DNA of 64,000 nucleotides from assembly GCA_022841475.1 (NCBI GenBank), contig JALHRJ010000010.1, positions 1-64,000 on the forward strand, in the 5' to 3' direction. The number at the start of each line of letters is the position of its first letter. The stretch's first letter is position 1. The position numbers and the translations under genes are program-made. Shown here one piece after another: positions 43,484 to 52,458 of the stretch. The notes under the pieces are model-generated. The model did not search any database. It worked only from the letters and a program-made list of their open reading frames with translations, and was not told where the DNA came from. The stretch is from Cyclobacteriaceae bacterium. Lineage in GTDB: Bacteria > Bacteroidota > Bacteroidia > Cytophagales > Cyclobacteriaceae.

Positions 43484-45364
43484 TTATCGAAGGGCTATGG
43501 CAGTTAATGATTTTACCATATTTATAAATTCAATCCGATAGCCATCTGCGTCCTTTCCTTTTGAATTCTGAGCCAGTTGCAACACATCCTCATACTGAAA
43601 ATCTTTTATGTATTCCGACTCGCGCAGCAACATGCCAAATCCTGCCACCGCAGCTGACCATTTAAAGTTCTCTGAGGTTTTATTCAAAGCAATATTCTCA
43701 TCCAATAAGGGATGCACAATCAGTTTACTCACATCTCCATCCGGTTTCTTGTAGCGAAACTTCACGGTCATTATTTCTTTTGAACTTGAGGCGGATGCAT
43801 CAACTTTATTTTTCTGATACTTTAAGTCGTCAATCGTTGAGAACTCGCTTTCGACACCCACCGGAATAATTTCGTACAGTGCCGTTACAGAATGGCCGGA
43901 CCCAAGTTCTCCGGCATCCTTACGATCGTCATTGAAATCTTCGCTACGCAATAATCGATTTTCGTAACCAATCAATCGATATGCTTTTACGCGAGCCGGA
44001 TTAAATTCAATTTGGAGTTTAACATCCTTGGCAATGGTAAATAAGGTTCCTCCAAATTCATTCACCAAAGCTTTTTGCGCTTCCAAAATTGAATCGATAT
44101 AGAAATAGTTTCCGTTTCCTTTATCCGCTAAAATCTCCATTTTAGAATCTTTATAATTGCCCATTCCAAAACCCAACGCAGTAAGAAAAATGCCGTCTTT
44201 GCGTTTCTCTTCAATCAGTCGTTCCATTCCCCCATTGCTGGATTCGCCAACGTTAAAGTCACCATCGGTTGCCAGTATCACCCGGTTATTTCCATTTTTA
44301 ATAAAATTCTCCTTCGCCACTGAATAGGCCAAGTTAATTCCAGCACCGCCTGCGGTAGAACCACCTGCTTCTAAATTATCCAGAGCTTCCAGAATTTTCT
44401 TTTTATCAGCCCCAGCTGTAGAGGGCAAAACCAAACCAGCTGCACCTGCATAAACAACTATTGCTACCCGGTCTTGCTCACGCATTTGTCCTACCAACAT
44501 TTTAAAGGATGTCTTTAATAGCGGTAACTTGATGGGATCATCCATAGAACCGGAAACATCGATCAAAAAAACCAGGTTAGAGGGCGGTAAATTTTCTTTA
44601 GCTATATTCTTTCCTTGTAATCCGATATGAACGAGTTTGTGTTTCGTATTCCAGGGTGCGGAAGATATTTCTGTGTTGATTGAGAAAGGGTCGTCTCCTT
44701 TTGGTTGATCATACTCATAGTTGAAATAATTGATCATTTCCTCAATGCGCACCGCATCTTTTGGGGGGCGCTGACCGCTGGATATAAATCTTCTGATGTT
44801 ACTATAAGAAGCCGCATCCACATCAATTGAAAAAGTTGAAAGGGGATTCTTCAATGCTTCATGAAAAATATTTTCATTGATGCCATCGTACTCTTCGGTA
44901 TTATGTCTGGGTTGGTTCCAGCTATCCTCAGCGGGAGCTCCGAGGTGAAAACCTTTCTTTAACTTACCGGCACCACGAATTCTAATGCCTGCGACTGACC
45001 CAACGATTGATTTCATCTCGGCATGTTCATACCCGGTAACTACTACTTCACTCAACTGCTTTACATCAGATTGCATGGCAACATCAATCCGATTCGAGAT
45101 GCCGATAGCCACCTCTTGAGTAGCTAATCCCACAAAAGAAAAAATCAGCGCGCCTTTTCCGGGCACCTGAAGAATATAATTCCCCTGGTAGTCAGTAACG
45201 GTACCTTTAGTAGTTCCTTTCAGAACAACATTTACACCCGGCAGGTTGCTACCATCATCGGCTGAGGTTACTTTGCCGGTAATGGTACGATCCTGTGCTG
45301 AAAGTGCACTCCCCATAAGGAATAGGACAATCAGGCTCAAAGCAATCTTTTTCATAAGCATCAT
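43484..45364 (-). CDS. VWA-domain (YfbK-like) surface protein with carboxypeptidase-like domain
   Basis: 626 aa: signal peptide ending near ALSAQ (23-24), a carboxypeptidase-like domain (about 27-98), then QLSEVVVTGY (103-112), which looks like the plug entry of SusC-type receptors although no plug or barrel follows. A YfbK-like N-terminal region (about 165-260) and the VWA domain follow, with the MIDAS motif DVSGS at 269-273 and ATDGDFN later. Probably periplasmic or outer-membrane exposed. It is divergent from an ECF sigma gene and shares its N-terminal domain with the TonB protein two genes away. The start could also be the third Met of MMLM. Confidence 0.87.
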   Translation of the reverse strand: MMLMKKIALSLIVLFLMGSALSAQDRTITGKVTSADDGSNLPGVNVVLKGTTKGTVTDYQGNYILQVPGKGALIFSFVGLATQEVAIGISNRIDVAMQSDVKQLSEVVVTGYEHAEMKSIVGSVAGIRIRGAGKLKKGFHLGAPAEDSWNQPRHNTEEYDGINENIFHEALKNPLSTFSIDVDAASYSNIRRFISSGQRPPKDAVRIEEMINYFNYEYDQPKGDDPFSINTEISSAPWNTKHKLVHIGLQGKNIAKENLPPSNLVFLIDVSGSMDDPIKLPLLKTSFKMLVGQMREQDRVAIVVYAGAAGLVLPSTAGADKKKILEALDNLEAGGSTAGGAGINLAYSVAKENFIKNGNNRVILATDGDFNVGESSNGGMERLIEEKRKDGIFLTALGFGMGNYKDSKMEILADKGNGNYFYIDSILEAQKALVNEFGGTLFTIAKDVKLQIEFNPARVKAYRLIGYENRLLRSEDFNDDRKDAGELGSGHSVTALYEIIPVGVESEFSTIDDLKYQKNKVDASASSSKEIMTVKFRYKKPDGDVSKLIVHPLLDENIALNKTSENFKWSAAVAGFGMLLRESEYIKDFQYEDVLQLAQNSKGKDADGYRIEFINMVKSLTAIALR

Positions 45365-45548
45365 GTTTGATTTGATCCTATGATTCGAAGACTATTCGTT
45401 TTCCATAAAAACAATTAAAAAATTTTCCTCGTGCTACGAAGCGCACGAATTATTTCCATGATAACGGGACTAACAAATCATACTTTTTAACATGGGAATC
45501 TAGGTGAAATTATTCGCGTAGTAGTAACTTAAGGGTTTCAGATAAGAC
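45365..45548. promoter_or_regulatory. Divergent intergenic region between the VWA gene and the sigma gene
   Basis: 184 bp with the two genes facing away, so both promoters must lie here. A 6-bp inverted repeat TCGTGC (45429-45434) and GCACGA (45443-45448) with an 8-nt spacer lies roughly in the middle and could be an operator. AAGGG at 45531-45535, about 13 bp before the TTG start, is a weak ribosome-binding candidate. No clear promoter consensus was identified. Confidence 0.4.
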
Positions 45549-46085
45549 TTGACTGACGCAGAACTACTAGATCGGTACAAACTACATGGAGAACTCTCAG
45601 ATTTGGGGGAGTTATTCACCCGTTATCAATCTCTAGTCTACGGTGTATGTCTCAAATACCTGAAAGACCGCGATGAATCAAAAGATGCTGTAATGCAGTT
45701 GTTTGAAAAGCTAATTCAGACCCTAAAAAATCATGAGGTAGACAACTTTAAGAGTTGGCTCTATGTAACAACCCGCAATCATTGCCTGATGCAGATTAGG
45801 GCCAGAAAAGGTAAATTCACACAAGAATTTTCTCCGGAGATTATGGAAAACCAGTTGTTGCTGCATCCGGAAGACGAACCTGAACTGGAAGGCAACCTGA
45901 CCAAACTTGAGAAATGCATCGAAACCTTAATAAATGAACAAAAGCAGTGTATTCAATTGTTCTTTCTTGAGGAAAAGTGCTACAAGGATATTGCATACTT
46001 CACCGGCTTTGATTTAAATCAGGTGAAGAGTTTTATCCAAAACGGAAAACGGAACTTGAAAATTTGTATGGAGCGAAATGAATAA
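45549..46085 (+). CDS. ECF-type RNA polymerase sigma factor with TTG start
   Basis: 178 aa with region 2 (LGELFTRYQSLVYGVCLKYLKD near 19-40, VMQLFEKLIQTL near 49-60, SWLYVTTRNHCLMQIR near 69-84) and region 4 (CIQLFFLEEKCYKDIAYF, then QVKSFIQNGKRNLKI near 157-171). An in-frame stop (TAA at 45543) lies only two codons upstream and no ATG occurs before the conserved region 2, so TTG at 45549 is the only sensible start. It overlaps the next gene by 8 bp. Confidence 0.88.
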   Translation: MTDAELLDRYKLHGELSDLGELFTRYQSLVYGVCLKYLKDRDESKDAVMQLFEKLIQTLKNHEVDNFKSWLYVTTRNHCLMQIRARKGKFTQEFSPEIMENQLLLHPEDEPELEGNLTKLEKCIETLINEQKQCIQLFFLEEKCYKDIAYFTGFDLNQVKSFIQNGKRNLKICMERNE

Positions 46086-47445
46086 GTGGGAAGACGAAAT
46101 ACGAAGATATCATAATGGCGAAATGACGCCTGAAGAGCAGCATGCCCTTGAGAAGTTGGCGCTGAGCGATCCTTTCTTGTATGAAGCTCTTGAGGGTGCA
46201 GGTTCTATCTCTGAAAAAGATTTTTCGAATGATCTTACCGAACTTACTTTCAGGATTAAAGAAAGCACTCAGGAACGATGGAATGAAACTGGCCTCGCAG
46301 CAGCTTCACCCATGAGGGCGGCAAGCGAAAAAGAAATTTATCTCTTACCAAAGCTGGAAAAGAAAACTACTAATCGCTGGATCTGGCCATTACGCATAGC
46401 GGCTTCTGTTACATTGCTGGTAGCGGTCTATTTTGCCATAACACCCTTGTTTGATAACCAGGAAAAACAACTGGCACAACAAACAACTAAAGGATTAGAA
46501 GAATCCAAGGAAAGTGTAATGACAGACACAACAGTTGAGAAAACTGATGAGCTACTTGTAATAGCGGATCAAAAGGTAAATGACCAACCTGATAGTAAAT
46601 CTAAAAAACCATCGGAGGTGATTAAACCGGTAGATGAGGTTTTGGTTTCTCCCTCTGTTGCTGGCGTCCCTGCCATTGCAGACAGAGGTGAAGCAGAAAA
46701 AGAAAATATAACGGAAGATCATGTTGCGGAAGCAATCGAAGAAAGTGTGGTTGTTGCTGCTGATTTTAAGCAAGCCGAAATGAAAAAAGAATCAGCGCAA
46801 GCTGCCGGTGCAAAACGGAGTGTTCAAAGTTTAATTACAACTCAAAAAACTATTCAAGGTAAAGTACTCTCCGCTGAGGATGGAACTCCTTTGCCCGGAG
46901 TAAATATTGTTGTGAAGGGAACAACTACGGGCACGGTAACCGATATGCAAGGAAACTATCAACTGATCAGCAGCACTCCAGACCCTACCTTGGTCTATTC
47001 CTTTATTGGTTTACAGTCACAAGAGGTAAAATCCAACAACCAGGAAGTAGTAAACGTAAATCTTCAATCAGATGTGTCGCAACTAAGCGAAGTTGTGGTA
47101 ACGGGATATAGCCCGATGAAGGATGATGCGAATGGTGAGCCTGTGATAAAACTAGCTGAGCCTGCTGGGGGAAGAAGGGCCTACGATAAGTATTTAAAAA
47201 ACAGTTTGCGATATCCCCAACAAGCACTCGACAACCAGGTAAAAGGTCGGGTTACTATTCAGTTCACCGTCCATGCCGATGGATCATTGGATGAATTTAA
47301 TATTCTCAAAGGCCTTGGGTACGGATGCGATGAAGAGGTGATTCGACTTGTAAAAGACGGACCCACATGGTCGCCCACCACCGAAGACAATGTTGCCGTT
47401 GAAAGTGAGGTAAGAGTGCGGGTAAAATTTGCACTTCCTGATTAG
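46078..47445 (+). CDS. Membrane protein: anti-sigma-like region, carboxypeptidase-like domain and TonB C-terminal domain
   Basis: 455 aa. N-terminal cytoplasmic part (about 1-100) begins like many anti-sigmas (RRYHNGEMTPEEQHALEKLA). One membrane helix (about 101-123) follows, then a charged linker (about 128-250), a carboxypeptidase-like domain (258-332), SEVVVTGY (337-344), and a TonB C-terminal domain (about 366-455: LRYPQQALDNQVKGRVTIQF, DGPTWSPT). It is coupled to the sigma gene by an 8-bp overlap. It may hold the sigma factor and also contact an outer-membrane partner through its TonB domain. That role is inference; the domain order is visible. Confidence 0.85.
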   Translation: MNKWEDEIRRYHNGEMTPEEQHALEKLALSDPFLYEALEGAGSISEKDFSNDLTELTFRIKESTQERWNETGLAAASPMRAASEKEIYLLPKLEKKTTNRWIWPLRIAASVTLLVAVYFAITPLFDNQEKQLAQQTTKGLEESKESVMTDTTVEKTDELLVIADQKVNDQPDSKSKKPSEVIKPVDEVLVSPSVAGVPAIADRGEAEKENITEDHVAEAIEESVVVAADFKQAEMKKESAQAAGAKRSVQSLITTQKTIQGKVLSAEDGTPLPGVNIVVKGTTTGTVTDMQGNYQLISSTPDPTLVYSFIGLQSQEVKSNNQEVVNVNLQSDVSQLSEVVVTGYSPMKDDANGEPVIKLAEPAGGRRAYDKYLKNSLRYPQQALDNQVKGRVTIQFTVHADGSLDEFNILKGLGYGCDEEVIRLVKDGPTWSPTTEDNVAVESEVRVRVKFALPD

Positions 47446-47559
47446 CCACTGGCAAAACTACCAGCTTTAAAATTATGCGAGCGGTTAGATGTTTTACTTC
47501 CGTAATTCATTATTCTTTCTACTTTTAGGGATTGTTAAATTAACCCTCACTCCACCAGC

Positions 47560-49011
47560 ATGAGCTTATTCATCAAGAAACCCCTCGAACAATTAATGGC
47601 GCAAGGAGACTCTGACAAGGGTCTTAAAAGAACACTGGGTGCCGGCAACCTGATTGCCTTAGGTATTGGGGCCATCATCGGAGCCGGTCTATTTGTGCGC
47701 ACGGCCGCTGCCGCGGGAGAGGCTGCTGGTCCAGCTGTTGTGGTTTCTTTCATTATAGCAGCCATTGGTTGTGCCTTTGCGGGATTATGCTACGCTGAGT
47801 TTGCTTCAATGATTCCTATTGCTGGCAGCGCTTATGCCTATGCGTACGTTACCATGGGTGAGTTTATGGCCTGGGTTATTGGCTGGGCATTGGTATTAGA
47901 ATATGCACTCGCTTCGGCAACGGTATCAATCGCCTGGAGCGAATATCTAAATAATTTACTGGGGGGGACTATACCCTATGAATGGTGCCACTCCCCTTTT
48001 GAAACTTCATTGGATGGAGTAAGAGGCATTGTTAACTTCCCAGCACTGTTGATCCTGGTGATTCTCACCATGATTTTAATTAAAGGAACCAAGGAATCGG
48101 CCAACCTGAATGCAGTTATTGTTTTTATAAAAGTTGCTATTGTTCTCTTGTTTATTGGTATCGGCTGGGGATTTATTAACGAAGCAAACTATACTCCCTT
48201 TGTTATTCCGGAGTCCAGCCCTGATCATGATACCTGGAATAGATTTGGATGGGGCGGAGTTTTGGGCGGGGCGGGGATTGTATTCTTTGCCTTTATTGGA
48301 TTTGATGCGGTGTCAACGGCTGCCCAGGAAGCAAAAAATCCTAAGCGGGATATGCCGATAGGCATTTTAGGATCACTGATTATCTGTACCATTCTTTATG
48401 TTTTGTTCTCTTATGTTCTCACCGGTGTCGCAAACTGGGAAGAATTTAAAACAGCCGGTAAGGAGGCTTCAGTAGCTTATGCCATTCAAAATTATATGCC
48501 GGGCTATGGATGGCTTGCGATACTCATTACGGTTGCGATTCTGGCGGGCTTTTCGTCTGTGATTCTTGTTATGCTGATGGGACAATCGCGTGTCTTTTAT
48601 TCAATGTCTAAAGATGGGTTGGTTCCCAAAGTTTTCTCTGAACTGCATCCAAAATTCCGCACACCTTTTAAAGCAAACTGGCTCTTACTGATTTTCGTGG
48701 GATTATTTGCAGGCTTTGTTCCTGGTAGTATTGCGGGCGATCTTACAAGTTTTGGTACCCTATTCGCCTTTGTACTTGTCTGTGTGGGGATCTGGATCCT
48801 CCGGGTAAAAAATCCGGATGCAGTAAGGCCCTTTAAAACTCCACTCGTACCGCTTGTTCCTATACTCGGTATCCTGGTTTGTTCGGCTATGATATTTTCT
48901 CTGGATAAGGATACACTGATTTCTGCTGCGATATGGATGGTAGCCGGATTAATAATTTACTTTACCTACAGTAAAAGGAACAGTAATCTGAGAAAAGAGA
49001 CCAAAGCCTAA
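47560..49011 (+). CDS. Amino acid permease (APC superfamily)
   Basis: 483 aa, about 12 to 13 membrane helices. The APC start LKRTLGAGNLIALGIGAIIGAGLFV near 24-48 and FFAFIGFDAVSTAAQEAKNPKRDMPIGI near 247-274 match cationic amino-acid transporter-like permeases of bacteria. Substrate is unknown. It converges on the Rieske-like lipoprotein gene with a 4-bp overlap. Confidence 0.9.
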   Translation: MSLFIKKPLEQLMAQGDSDKGLKRTLGAGNLIALGIGAIIGAGLFVRTAAAAGEAAGPAVVVSFIIAAIGCAFAGLCYAEFASMIPIAGSAYAYAYVTMGEFMAWVIGWALVLEYALASATVSIAWSEYLNNLLGGTIPYEWCHSPFETSLDGVRGIVNFPALLILVILTMILIKGTKESANLNAVIVFIKVAIVLLFIGIGWGFINEANYTPFVIPESSPDHDTWNRFGWGGVLGGAGIVFFAFIGFDAVSTAAQEAKNPKRDMPIGILGSLIICTILYVLFSYVLTGVANWEEFKTAGKEASVAYAIQNYMPGYGWLAILITVAILAGFSSVILVMLMGQSRVFYSMSKDGLVPKVFSELHPKFRTPFKANWLLLIFVGLFAGFVPGSIAGDLTSFGTLFAFVLVCVGIWILRVKNPDAVRPFKTPLVPLVPILGILVCSAMIFSLDKDTLISAAIWMVAGLIIYFTYSKRNSNLRKETKA

Positions 49012-49448
49012 TTTATTATTTCGTCACTGATTGTAAGGGTCGATCCAGACAATTGAGTGCGATAGCGTTGGAGTTGGCGCCAGGCTGGGCCGCCAGATGG
49101 ATTGCCATCGGAAAAATTGAAACTGGAATTGCAACAAGGATCGGTCATAAACAAACCTGAGTTGTGCACATTTACCGTTGCACAAGCTTCGTTGGGTCTG
49201 TAGGAACAATTTCGTTCGTAGGCAAAATAGGTGGCGGAGTTTACCCGATAAAGAATAATCCCCCGAACCCCGCCCGTGTTCAATTCTTTGAACCCACCAT
49301 CGGTTTTCAAGCTATTATACTCCGTCAAACCTAATTCAATAACTACATCCGCAAAGAAAATTATAGGAATAGGATCATCCGACAGATCGCGACTACACGC
49401 CACCAGGCTCAAGAGAATCAACCAGAATTTACTACTTCGAATAATCAT
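49008..49448 (-). CDS. Lipoprotein with degenerate Rieske-like fold
   Basis: 146 aa with a lipobox (LVACS, C18). The C-terminal part follows Bacteroidota Rieske-like lipoproteins: a first Cys region ERNCSYRPNEACA, then DPCCNSSFNFSDGNPSGGPA where an active Rieske protein has CPCHGSxF, and QRYRTQLSG. The two cluster histidines are absent, so a normal Rieske 2Fe-2S cluster is unlikely. It overlaps the next upstream gene by 17 bp. Function unknown. Confidence 0.72.
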   Translation of the reverse strand: MIIRSSKFWLILLSLVACSRDLSDDPIPIIFFADVVIELGLTEYNSLKTDGGFKELNTGGVRGIILYRVNSATYFAYERNCSYRPNEACATVNVHNSGLFMTDPCCNSSFNFSDGNPSGGPAWRQLQRYRTQLSGSTLTISDEIIN

Positions 49449-50289
49449 AAAATCCTTTGTTCGTTTTTCTTCCTAAATGCCCTGCTATGATTTTTTCGTG
49501 CTGAATTTCAGATGGTTTAAATTTCAAGGCTTTATTAAAGCCTTCATAAACTGACGTGGTCACAGCATAGTTAACATCGATTCCAATCAGATCCATAAGT
49601 TCAAAAGGCCCCATCTTAAAGCCAGCCGATTTCATCAACCGGTCAATAGCCTGATGATCGGCAATTTCGTCTTCCAAAACCTTTAAAGATTCGACATAGA
49701 AGTGACGCGCCACCCTGTTAACGATAAATCCCGGAGAATCTTTTACTTCCACGGCAACTTTTCCAAGCGAGACTGAAAATTCTTTCATCTGTAAAACAAC
49801 TTCGCTAGCGGTTTGTACTCCAGAAATAACTTCTACCAGCTTCATAAGATGAGCCGGATTGAAGAAATGTAATCCAACACATTGGGATGGATGTTGCATG
49901 ACGGACGCAATCTGCGTTATGGATATTGAGGACGTATTTGTTGCCAGTATTGCCTTACCCAAATTTATTTTTTCTAAATCTGCAAGCAAGCTTCTCTTTA
50001 CCTCCAGCTTTTCAACAACTGCTTCAATAACCAAATCTGCTTTTAAGCCTTGCAGGTGATTCGCGATAAGAATTCTGTTGAAAGCTTCCTGCCGTGCTTC
50101 TTGCGTTAACTTACCTTTAGCTACGGATTGATCCAAACTATCCTGTATTTGTTGAATGGCTTTGGCTCTTAAAGCTGTATTCACATCAAATATGATAGTG
50201 TTGTAACCAGCCAGCGCGCACGAAATGGCAATACCCTGGCCCATGGTGCCAGCACCGGCTATGCCAACCGTTTTGATATTATTCACCAT
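49432..50289 (-). CDS. 3-hydroxybutyryl-CoA dehydrogenase family protein
   Basis: 285 aa, NAD(H)-dependent beta-hydroxyacyl-CoA dehydrogenase. Rossmann start GIAGAGTMGQGIA near 9-21, the catalytic His region HFFNPAHLMKLVEVI near 140-154, and DSPGFIVNRVARHF near 183-196. It could act in fatty-acid or polyhydroxybutyrate-related steps. Its ATG lies inside the end of the DegT gene (11-bp overlap), a tight coupling with a polysaccharide gene. Confidence 0.9.
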   Translation of the reverse strand: MVNNIKTVGIAGAGTMGQGIAISCALAGYNTIIFDVNTALRAKAIQQIQDSLDQSVAKGKLTQEARQEAFNRILIANHLQGLKADLVIEAVVEKLEVKRSLLADLEKINLGKAILATNTSSISITQIASVMQHPSQCVGLHFFNPAHLMKLVEVISGVQTASEVVLQMKEFSVSLGKVAVEVKDSPGFIVNRVARHFYVESLKVLEDEIADHQAIDRLMKSAGFKMGPFELMDLIGIDVNYAVTTSVYEGFNKALKFKPSEIQHEKIIAGHLGRKTNKGFYDYSK

Positions 50290-51385
50290 AAAACGTTCGG
50301 ATCAAGTTACAAACATAGTAAATCTGCATTTCGGAAAGTTCAGGATGTACCGGCAATGACAATACCGATTTTTGTAAACTTGCCGATATAGGAAAATCTA
50401 CTTCCGAATGATTCAAATAACCATAGGCAGGTTCGAACGGCAATGCTAAAGGGTAATGAATAAGCGTATCAACACCATTCACCTCAAGAAAACTTTTGAG
50501 TTTGTCTCTTTGTTGTGCGCGGATTACAAAAAGATGAAAAGTGTGAACTGTATTTTGTCTTACGATAGGTAGTGAAATACTCTTTACATTCTTCAAGTTG
50601 TCTTTGTAGAGTTGAGCATTGACAATCCTTTTCTTTGTCCACATTGCAAGGTGCCTAAGCTTTACATTCAGGATAGCGGCCTGAAGTGTATCAAGCCTGC
50701 TGTTGGTGCCTTCAAACAAATGTTCATCCTTATTCAGGCCCCCATGATTAGCAAGCCGTCTGAGCTTAGTTGCGAACTCAATGTTATTAGTGACTACTGC
50801 ACCCGCATCACCGTAGGCTCCCAAATTTTTTGTTGGATAAAAACTAAATACACCACAATCACCTATTGACCCAGCATTAATGCCATTATCTTCTGACAGA
50901 TGTGCTTGAGAACAATCCTCAATCAGGTAAATATTCTTCCGATCGCATAGTTCTTTTATGGGTCCTACTTCAACCATCTGCCCATAGAGGTGTACAACAA
51001 TTACCGCTTTGGTATTGGCTGTAAGTTTACTTTTGATCTCTTTAGGCGTTATGGAAAATAATTCAGGATCAACATCTGCAAACACCGGGGTGGCGCCCAC
51101 TAGCGTAATAACTTCTGCGGACGAAATCCAACTCCAGGCCGGTGTAATGACTTCATCTCCTTTTCCTATACCCAAAGCTTTTAAGGCTAGAAATAGTCCA
51201 TCTGTTGCATTGCCCAAACCAACGCATTCAGTAACTCCGCTGAGATCTGAAAAGTCTTTTTCAAAGGTCTTTACTGCTTCGCCACCAATAAAACTTCCAC
51301 TGCTTAATACGGAATTAACAGCCTGATCGATTTCCGGCTTTATAGAATTGTGTTGGGCAGTCAGGTCGATGAAAGCAACTTTCAT
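50279..51385 (-). CDS. DegT/DnrJ/EryC1/StrS aminotransferase
   Basis: 368 aa PLP enzyme that usually aminates a nucleotide-linked keto sugar. The PLP lysine lies in SFYPTKNLGAYGDAGAV near 181-197 and the family ANHGGLNKDEH segment follows near 213. It fits the sugar-nucleotide needs of the polysaccharide string to its right. The exact sugar is unknown. It is 8 bp downstream of pheS. Confidence 0.88.
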   Translation of the reverse strand: MKVAFIDLTAQHNSIKPEIDQAVNSVLSSGSFIGGEAVKTFEKDFSDLSGVTECVGLGNATDGLFLALKALGIGKGDEVITPAWSWISSAEVITLVGATPVFADVDPELFSITPKEIKSKLTANTKAVIVVHLYGQMVEVGPIKELCDRKNIYLIEDCSQAHLSEDNGINAGSIGDCGVFSFYPTKNLGAYGDAGAVVTNNIEFATKLRRLANHGGLNKDEHLFEGTNSRLDTLQAAILNVKLRHLAMWTKKRIVNAQLYKDNLKNVKSISLPIVRQNTVHTFHLFVIRAQQRDKLKSFLEVNGVDTLIHYPLALPFEPAYGYLNHSEVDFPISASLQKSVLSLPVHPELSEMQIYYVCNLIRTFYGE

Positions 51386-51393
51386 TCGGTTCG

Positions 51394-52458
51394 TTATATG
51401 ACTTGCTTAAATTGTTTGAGGAATCGAAGATCGTTTTCTGAGAACAAGCGAAGATCATTAATACTATACCGAAGCATGGTTATACGCTCGATACCCATTC
51501 CAAAAGCAAAGCCTGTATATTCTTCGGGATCAATACCACAATTTCGAAGGACGTTGGGATGTACCATACCCGAACCGGCAATCTCAACCCAACCTGAATA
51601 TTTACAAACATTACAACCCTTTCCATGACAGATAAGACATGAAATGTCAATCTCAGCACTAGGTTCAGTAAATGGAAAAAATGAGGGACGCAACCGAATT
51701 TTCGTTTCCTTACCAAACATCTCCTTAGCAAAATGATATAAGGTTTGTTTAAGGTCGGAGAAACCCACGTTCTTGTCTACATACAGTCCCTCTACCTGAT
51801 GAAAGAAACAATGCGCCCGTGCAGAGATCGCTTCGTTCCGATAAACCCGCCCCGGCATAATGGCCCGGAAAGGTGGCTTGCGATCCTTCATCAACCGAAT
51901 CTGTACGTTGGAGGTATGAGTTCGTAACAGCATATCAGAATTCCCGCCTGACTGTTCTCCCGGCATGCTCTCAAGGCGGACAGGCCTCTCAACAAAGAAA
52001 GTATCCTGCATTTCGCGGGCCGGATGATTCTCCGGAAAATTAAGAGCCGTAAAGTTGTGCCAGTCATCTTCTATTTCAGGGCCATCTTCCACATTGAAAC
52101 CAAGTCGTTCGAAAATTTCAATGATCCTATAACGGGTAAGATTTAAAGGATGGAGGCTTCCGGTTTTGTTGGGTGTAACGGGTAGGGTGAGGTCCAGATC
52201 AATTGATTTCTCAGATCCAGCAGAGTCCAGAATGTCCTGAGCAGATTTAAATTTCTCTTCCGAAAGCTTCTTCAATTCATTAAGAGACTTGCCAACCAAC
52301 TTCTTTTGATCAGGAGTAAGAGATTTAAGCTCATCAAAGAGCAAACCCACAACTCCTTTTTTGCTGATGAATTGAAGTCGATATTGTTCTAAGTCGTCTT
52401 TGGAAGTAATCAAAAATGAGTTAATCTGATCCTCTAAAGACTTAATTCTTTCCTCCAT
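51394..52458 (-). CDS. pheS: Phenylalanyl-tRNA synthetase alpha subunit
   Basis: 354 aa with an N-terminal coiled coil (about 1-85) and the class II core: THTSNVQIRLM near 179-189, FHQVEGLYVD near 218-227, RPSFFPFTEPSAEIDI near 258-273, GMGIERITMLRY near 321-332. A Cys-rich insert CLICHGKGCNVC (about 275-286) is present, as I recall from other Cytophagales PheS. It overlaps wecA by 17 bp. pheT is not adjacent. Confidence 0.96.
   Translation of the reverse strand: MEERIKSLEDQINSFLITSKDDLEQYRLQFISKKGVVGLLFDELKSLTPDQKKLVGKSLNELKKLSEEKFKSAQDILDSAGSEKSIDLDLTLPVTPNKTGSLHPLNLTRYRIIEIFERLGFNVEDGPEIEDDWHNFTALNFPENHPAREMQDTFFVERPVRLESMPGEQSGGNSDMLLRTHTSNVQIRLMKDRKPPFRAIMPGRVYRNEAISARAHCFFHQVEGLYVDKNVGFSDLKQTLYHFAKEMFGKETKIRLRPSFFPFTEPSAEIDISCLICHGKGCNVCKYSGWVEIAGSGMVHPNVLRNCGIDPEEYTGFAFGMGIERITMLRYSINDLRLFSENDLRFLKQFKQVI

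Noticed and set aside
43484-45364. VWA protein as a TonB-dependent receptor because of SEVVVTGY
   Set aside because: No plug or beta-barrel follows; the rest is a YfbK-like region and a VWA domain.
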